A program made the translations under genes and the position numbers. From an uncultured bacterium (GTDB taxonomy: Bacteria; Bacteroidota; Bacteroidia; Chitinophagales; Chitinophagaceae): DNA of 8,996 nt. Numbering within the stretch: position 1 is the first letter of the stretch; the number at the start of each line of letters is the position of its first letter. Below are positions 6,673 through 8,996 of this stretch, in pieces. The stretch covers positions 1 to 8,996 of the forward strand of contig CAJBPC010000344.1 in the NCBI GenBank assembly GCA_903957405.1, in the 5' to 3' direction. Below the pieces are notes generated by a model. The model was not told the origin of the DNA, did no database searches, and saw only the letters and a list, made by a program, of their open reading frames with translations.

Positions 6673-8889
6673 TCACTGCTGAAGTCTTTTGACGAGGGCC
6701 GTCACCTTCCTGCTGAAAGCCTCGAGCTCTTTCTGTTGGTCGCGGATGAAACTGTTGTCAGACAACTTCCCCATGACTTCGGTCATCTCTTCTTCATTAT
6801 CGTAGACCATCTTGCGGTAGGGGTTTGAATAGTCTTTCTTCCTCGATTCGATGATGCCCTTTTGTATCCATTTGCGGGTCTCCAACGCTTCCTCCGCTAG
6901 GGTTTTCAGGGTGTCCGGACTGTAGCTTTTCTTTGCGATCACACCCATTTCGCATAGGCATGAAATGGCGTGCCTTGCCTTCTGATCCTCATAGTTATCG
7001 GAGGCTTTGGCGTAGAAGGCATGCAGGTCATGCCATCCCTTGATGCGATCGGAGTGGATGTCTTTTTTCAACTTCTCGAAATCCTTGAGGGGAACAAGCT
7101 GTCCTCCCAAATTCAACCATGGCTGGCGCTTGGCAGTGAAGGGGATCGAGCTGCCCGCATCTTTGCCTTCCGCAGAGGGATCTTCCTGCATCGCAAGTTT
7201 GATCAACGCCTCCGTGCCGTATAGCCGGAGCATCCTTTTGTAAAGGGTGTATGCAGTCCTCACTTTCAGCAGCACGGTCTTCCGTTTGTTATGCTCAAAC
7301 CCATCCGCCAGGATCTCCAGCTGGTCGATGACGGGATCGTTTTCCTCCAGCAACTTCCTTCCCGTCTCCAAGCATCGCTCACGGTCACGCATACCCTTTT
7401 GTCCGGTCTGCACCAAATAGGCCTTACCGGTGCACTCGGCGAGCAGTTCCAGGGCATCCATCATCTCGTTCGTGCTGTCTGGCGCAAGGAATGCCGTTTC
7501 AATATGCTGCACTTTTTCCGTCCGCTGGTCACGCTGGGCGTATTTCCATTCATTTCGACAGAGTCCGTAGAAATTGTACATGAACCAATAGGCCGGCATC
7601 ACCTGCAAACGGTCCGTCGTATTGTCCTGTGAAATGAGTGAGAAGGGGAGGGTGATGTGCATTTCCGACTCATAGTCTCCCTTGGCGAGGATATTGAAGG
7701 TGGCGAACTTCGAGTTGTGTTTCAGGCTCACGCAGAGCCCGGGCCAGAAGCCCCTTGCGGCGACCAGTTCCCCGTCATTTGCGCGGGAGTTGTGGTTGGA
7801 GCCGACGGTGGCGCCCGCTGCCATGTTCGATTGCCCCATGACGAGCGCAGCACACAGGAATGAGTTGTTATGGTGCTGTTCGTGGAAAGGAAATATCAAT
7901 GAGTTCAAGACCTCGCAGCAGGATATGGTGGCGTTGTTGCCGAGATATGAGTTGATCAGCCTTGCCCCGTATTTCAACTGCGAATGGGATGCCATGAAGA
8001 ACCGAACGGCTTTGACACCATAAAAGATCCTGCAGCCATAGCCGATGATGCCGTTCACCAACTCGCATCCTTCCCCCACCTGGGTCTTTGCCGTGGCGGA
8101 GCTGTTGACCGTGACGTTCTTGATCTTATTGGCGCCTTTCAGATAGGCATCCGTGCCGATCCAGACGTCCTTCACGATCTTGCAGTTCTTCACCACGGTC
8201 CTGTCGCCGATCATGCCGTAAAACCCCCGCCGGCGATCGAATTGTTTCTCCGTGTATTCCAGAAACCGTTGCATCATGACCTTGTCGTCGCGATATTTCG
8301 CCCATAAGAACGCATCCCCCGGCAGCATGCCTTCGAATGGCAGGATATTCCGTCTTCCGTTCTCGTTGCATACTTCCAGCCAGATGCGCAGATGCTCCTG
8401 CTCCCCGTCCCGGATGATGCCGTTGCCGAACTTGGCGGTACTGGTGGTTGCCAGTTCGTTGACATTCACGATGATCACATCGTTGCCGATGATGTAATGC
8501 GAGAGGTAGTTCACATTGTCGATCACCACATTGTCACCGAGGTCGCAGCTGATGATGGTGCTGTTGTACAGCCCGACGGGGATTCGGAGGTTGTGGAATT
8601 CCAGGTACCACGGCTCGAGTTTTCCGATCCGCACGAGTCCGAAAAACTTGCAGTTCTTGACCAGCTCAGGGTTGAACGAGTCGGAAACGAGGATCTTGTT
8701 CCAGTCGTCGGAGGTGTTGCTGTTGCGTACCAGTGATTCGATCTCGAAGGCTGTTAGTTGCCTGTGCCGGATCTGGCTTTTATTCTGGAGCTCCCTCAGA
8801 TGATATTCATCCTTTCCCTTCGGCAGATATTCGGGTGCAATGAAACCATAGCCGATCGATTGTATCGGACTTTTACTGATCTGATTCAT
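6673..8889 (-). CDS. DUF4954 left-handed beta-helix protein, downstream of glmS
   Basis: 738 residues, start ATG 8889, no signal peptide, so cytoplasmic. I recognise the DUF4954 family, found mostly in Bacteroidota, whose function is not established as far as I know. After a Gln/Lys/Arg-rich N-terminal part (1-75), residues about 76-420 show hexapeptide-type strands of a left-handed beta-helix: NCKFFGLVRIG, STIISCDLGDNVVIDNV, HYIIGNDVIIVNV, NCKIVKDVWIG, ELVNGIIGYGCRI, NSYLGNNATISCCEVLNSLI and AAGATVGSNHNSRANDGE. An insert at about 161-228 (EGMLPGDAFLWAKYRDD) is predicted helical. About 460-738 is a helical, charged C-terminal domain. The helix fold recalls GlmU-type acyl- and nucleotidyl-transferases, and glmS ends 52 bp upstream, so a part in amino-sugar nucleotide metabolism or its control is a reasonable guess, not shown by residues I can name. 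Confidence 0.92.
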   Translation of the reverse strand: MNQISKSPIQSIGYGFIAPEYLPKGKDEYHLRELQNKSQIRHRQLTAFEIESLVRNSNTSDDWNKILVSDSFNPELVKNCKFFGLVRIGKLEPWYLEFHNLRIPVGLYNSTIISCDLGDNVVIDNVNYLSHYIIGNDVIIVNVNELATTSTAKFGNGIIRDGEQEHLRIWLEVCNENGRRNILPFEGMLPGDAFLWAKYRDDKVMMQRFLEYTEKQFDRRRGFYGMIGDRTVVKNCKIVKDVWIGTDAYLKGANKIKNVTVNSSATAKTQVGEGCELVNGIIGYGCRIFYGVKAVRFFMASHSQLKYGARLINSYLGNNATISCCEVLNSLIFPFHEQHHNNSFLCAALVMGQSNMAAGATVGSNHNSRANDGELVAARGFWPGLCVSLKHNSKFATFNILAKGDYESEMHITLPFSLISQDNTTDRLQVMPAYWFMYNFYGLCRNEWKYAQRDQRTEKVQHIETAFLAPDSTNEMMDALELLAECTGKAYLVQTGQKGMRDRERCLETGRKLLEENDPVIDQLEILADGFEHNKRKTVLLKVRTAYTLYKRMLRLYGTEALIKLAMQEDPSAEGKDAGSSIPFTAKRQPWLNLGGQLVPLKDFEKLKKDIHSDRIKGWHDLHAFYAKASDNYEDQKARHAISCLCEMGVIAKKSYSPDTLKTLAEEALETRKWIQKGIIESRKKDYSNPYRKMVYDNEEEMTEVMGKLSDNSFIRDQQKELEAFSRKVTALVKRLQQ

Positions 8890-8905
8890 GGAGTATTGGG
8901 TTTTG

Positions 8906-8933
8906 ACTGTCTGGGTTGCCCCGGGGTGACAGT
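8906..8933 (-). other. Inverted repeat between glmS and the DUF4954 gene
   Basis: ACTGTC (8928-8933 on the minus strand) pairs with GACAGT (8906-8911); the 16-nt loop contains the palindrome CCCCGGGG. No T-run follows, so it does not look like a strong terminator, and read-through from glmS into the DUF4954 gene is likely. It could be a processing or attenuation hairpin. Confidence 0.3.
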
Positions 8934-8941
8934 GGTGTTTT

Positions 8942-8996
8942 TCATTCTACCGTTACGCTCTTGGCCAGGTTCCTGGGCTTGTCGACATCCAGCCCC
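8942..8996 (-). CDS. glmS: Glutamine--fructose-6-phosphate aminotransferase, C-terminal end only (partial)
   Basis: Only the last 18 codons and stop are in the window. They read LDVDKPRNLAKSVTVE followed by TGA. The ending DxD-(Q/K)-PRNLAKSVTVE is the strongly conserved C-terminal tail of GlmS, which shapes the fructose-6-phosphate site in the isomerase domain. GlmS makes glucosamine-6-phosphate from fructose-6-phosphate and glutamine, the first step to UDP-GlcNAc. The gene continues past the right edge. It lies 52 bp upstream of the DUF4954 gene on the same strand, suggesting one transcript. Confidence 0.9.
   Translation of the reverse strand, partial: GLDVDKPRNLAKSVTVE

Overview
The window looks like an ordinary core-genome stretch of a member of the Bacteroidota, probably a Chitinophagaceae/Sphingobacteriia-type organism of intermediate GC. 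The evidence is: a SusC-like TonB-dependent receptor with a carboxypeptidase-regulatory-like N-terminal domain; DUF2807, DUF6933 and DUF4954 family proteins, which are typical of this phylum; promoters of the TTTG / TAnnTTTG type; and almost no Shine-Dalgarno sequences. The genus cannot be named from this sequence alone.

Layout from left to right. (1) Positions 1-2253, minus strand: a TonB-dependent outer-membrane receptor, open at the left edge and missing only its C-terminal end. Its leader (about 2254-2463) carries a clear TPP (THI-box) riboswitch, a possible switching helix, a second hairpin and a good Bacteroidota promoter, so this is most likely a thiamin-class uptake receptor repressed by TPP. 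(2) Divergent from it, 2534-3253, plus strand: a secreted DUF2807 beta-solenoid protein with a regular G-x-S-D ladder. (3) 3380-3916, plus: a DUF6933-family protein of unknown function. (4) 3917-4240: a non-coding stretch holding what looks like a decayed second copy of the initiator tRNA, then the rho-independent terminator of the intact tRNA-fMet gene (4241-4312, minus). The ends of this tRNA and of the next gene face away from each other over about 75 bp, with a promoter on each strand. (5) era (4388-5257) and der/engA (5335-6648), plus: two ribosome-assembly GTPases in tandem. (6) Convergent with der, 6673-8889, minus: a large DUF4954 left-handed beta-helix protein, directly downstream of the 3' end of glmS (8942-8996), which enters from the right edge.

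Functionally the window joins thiamin acquisition, ribosome assembly and translation initiation (era, der, tRNA-fMet) and the edge of an amino-sugar locus (glmS with DUF4954). I see no mobile element, CRISPR array, phage gene or defence island. The points most worth following up are the architecture of the riboswitch leader, the DUF4954-glmS pairing, the decayed tRNA-fMet duplicate, and two genes whose predicted promoters lie so close to the start codon that their mRNAs would be nearly leaderless.
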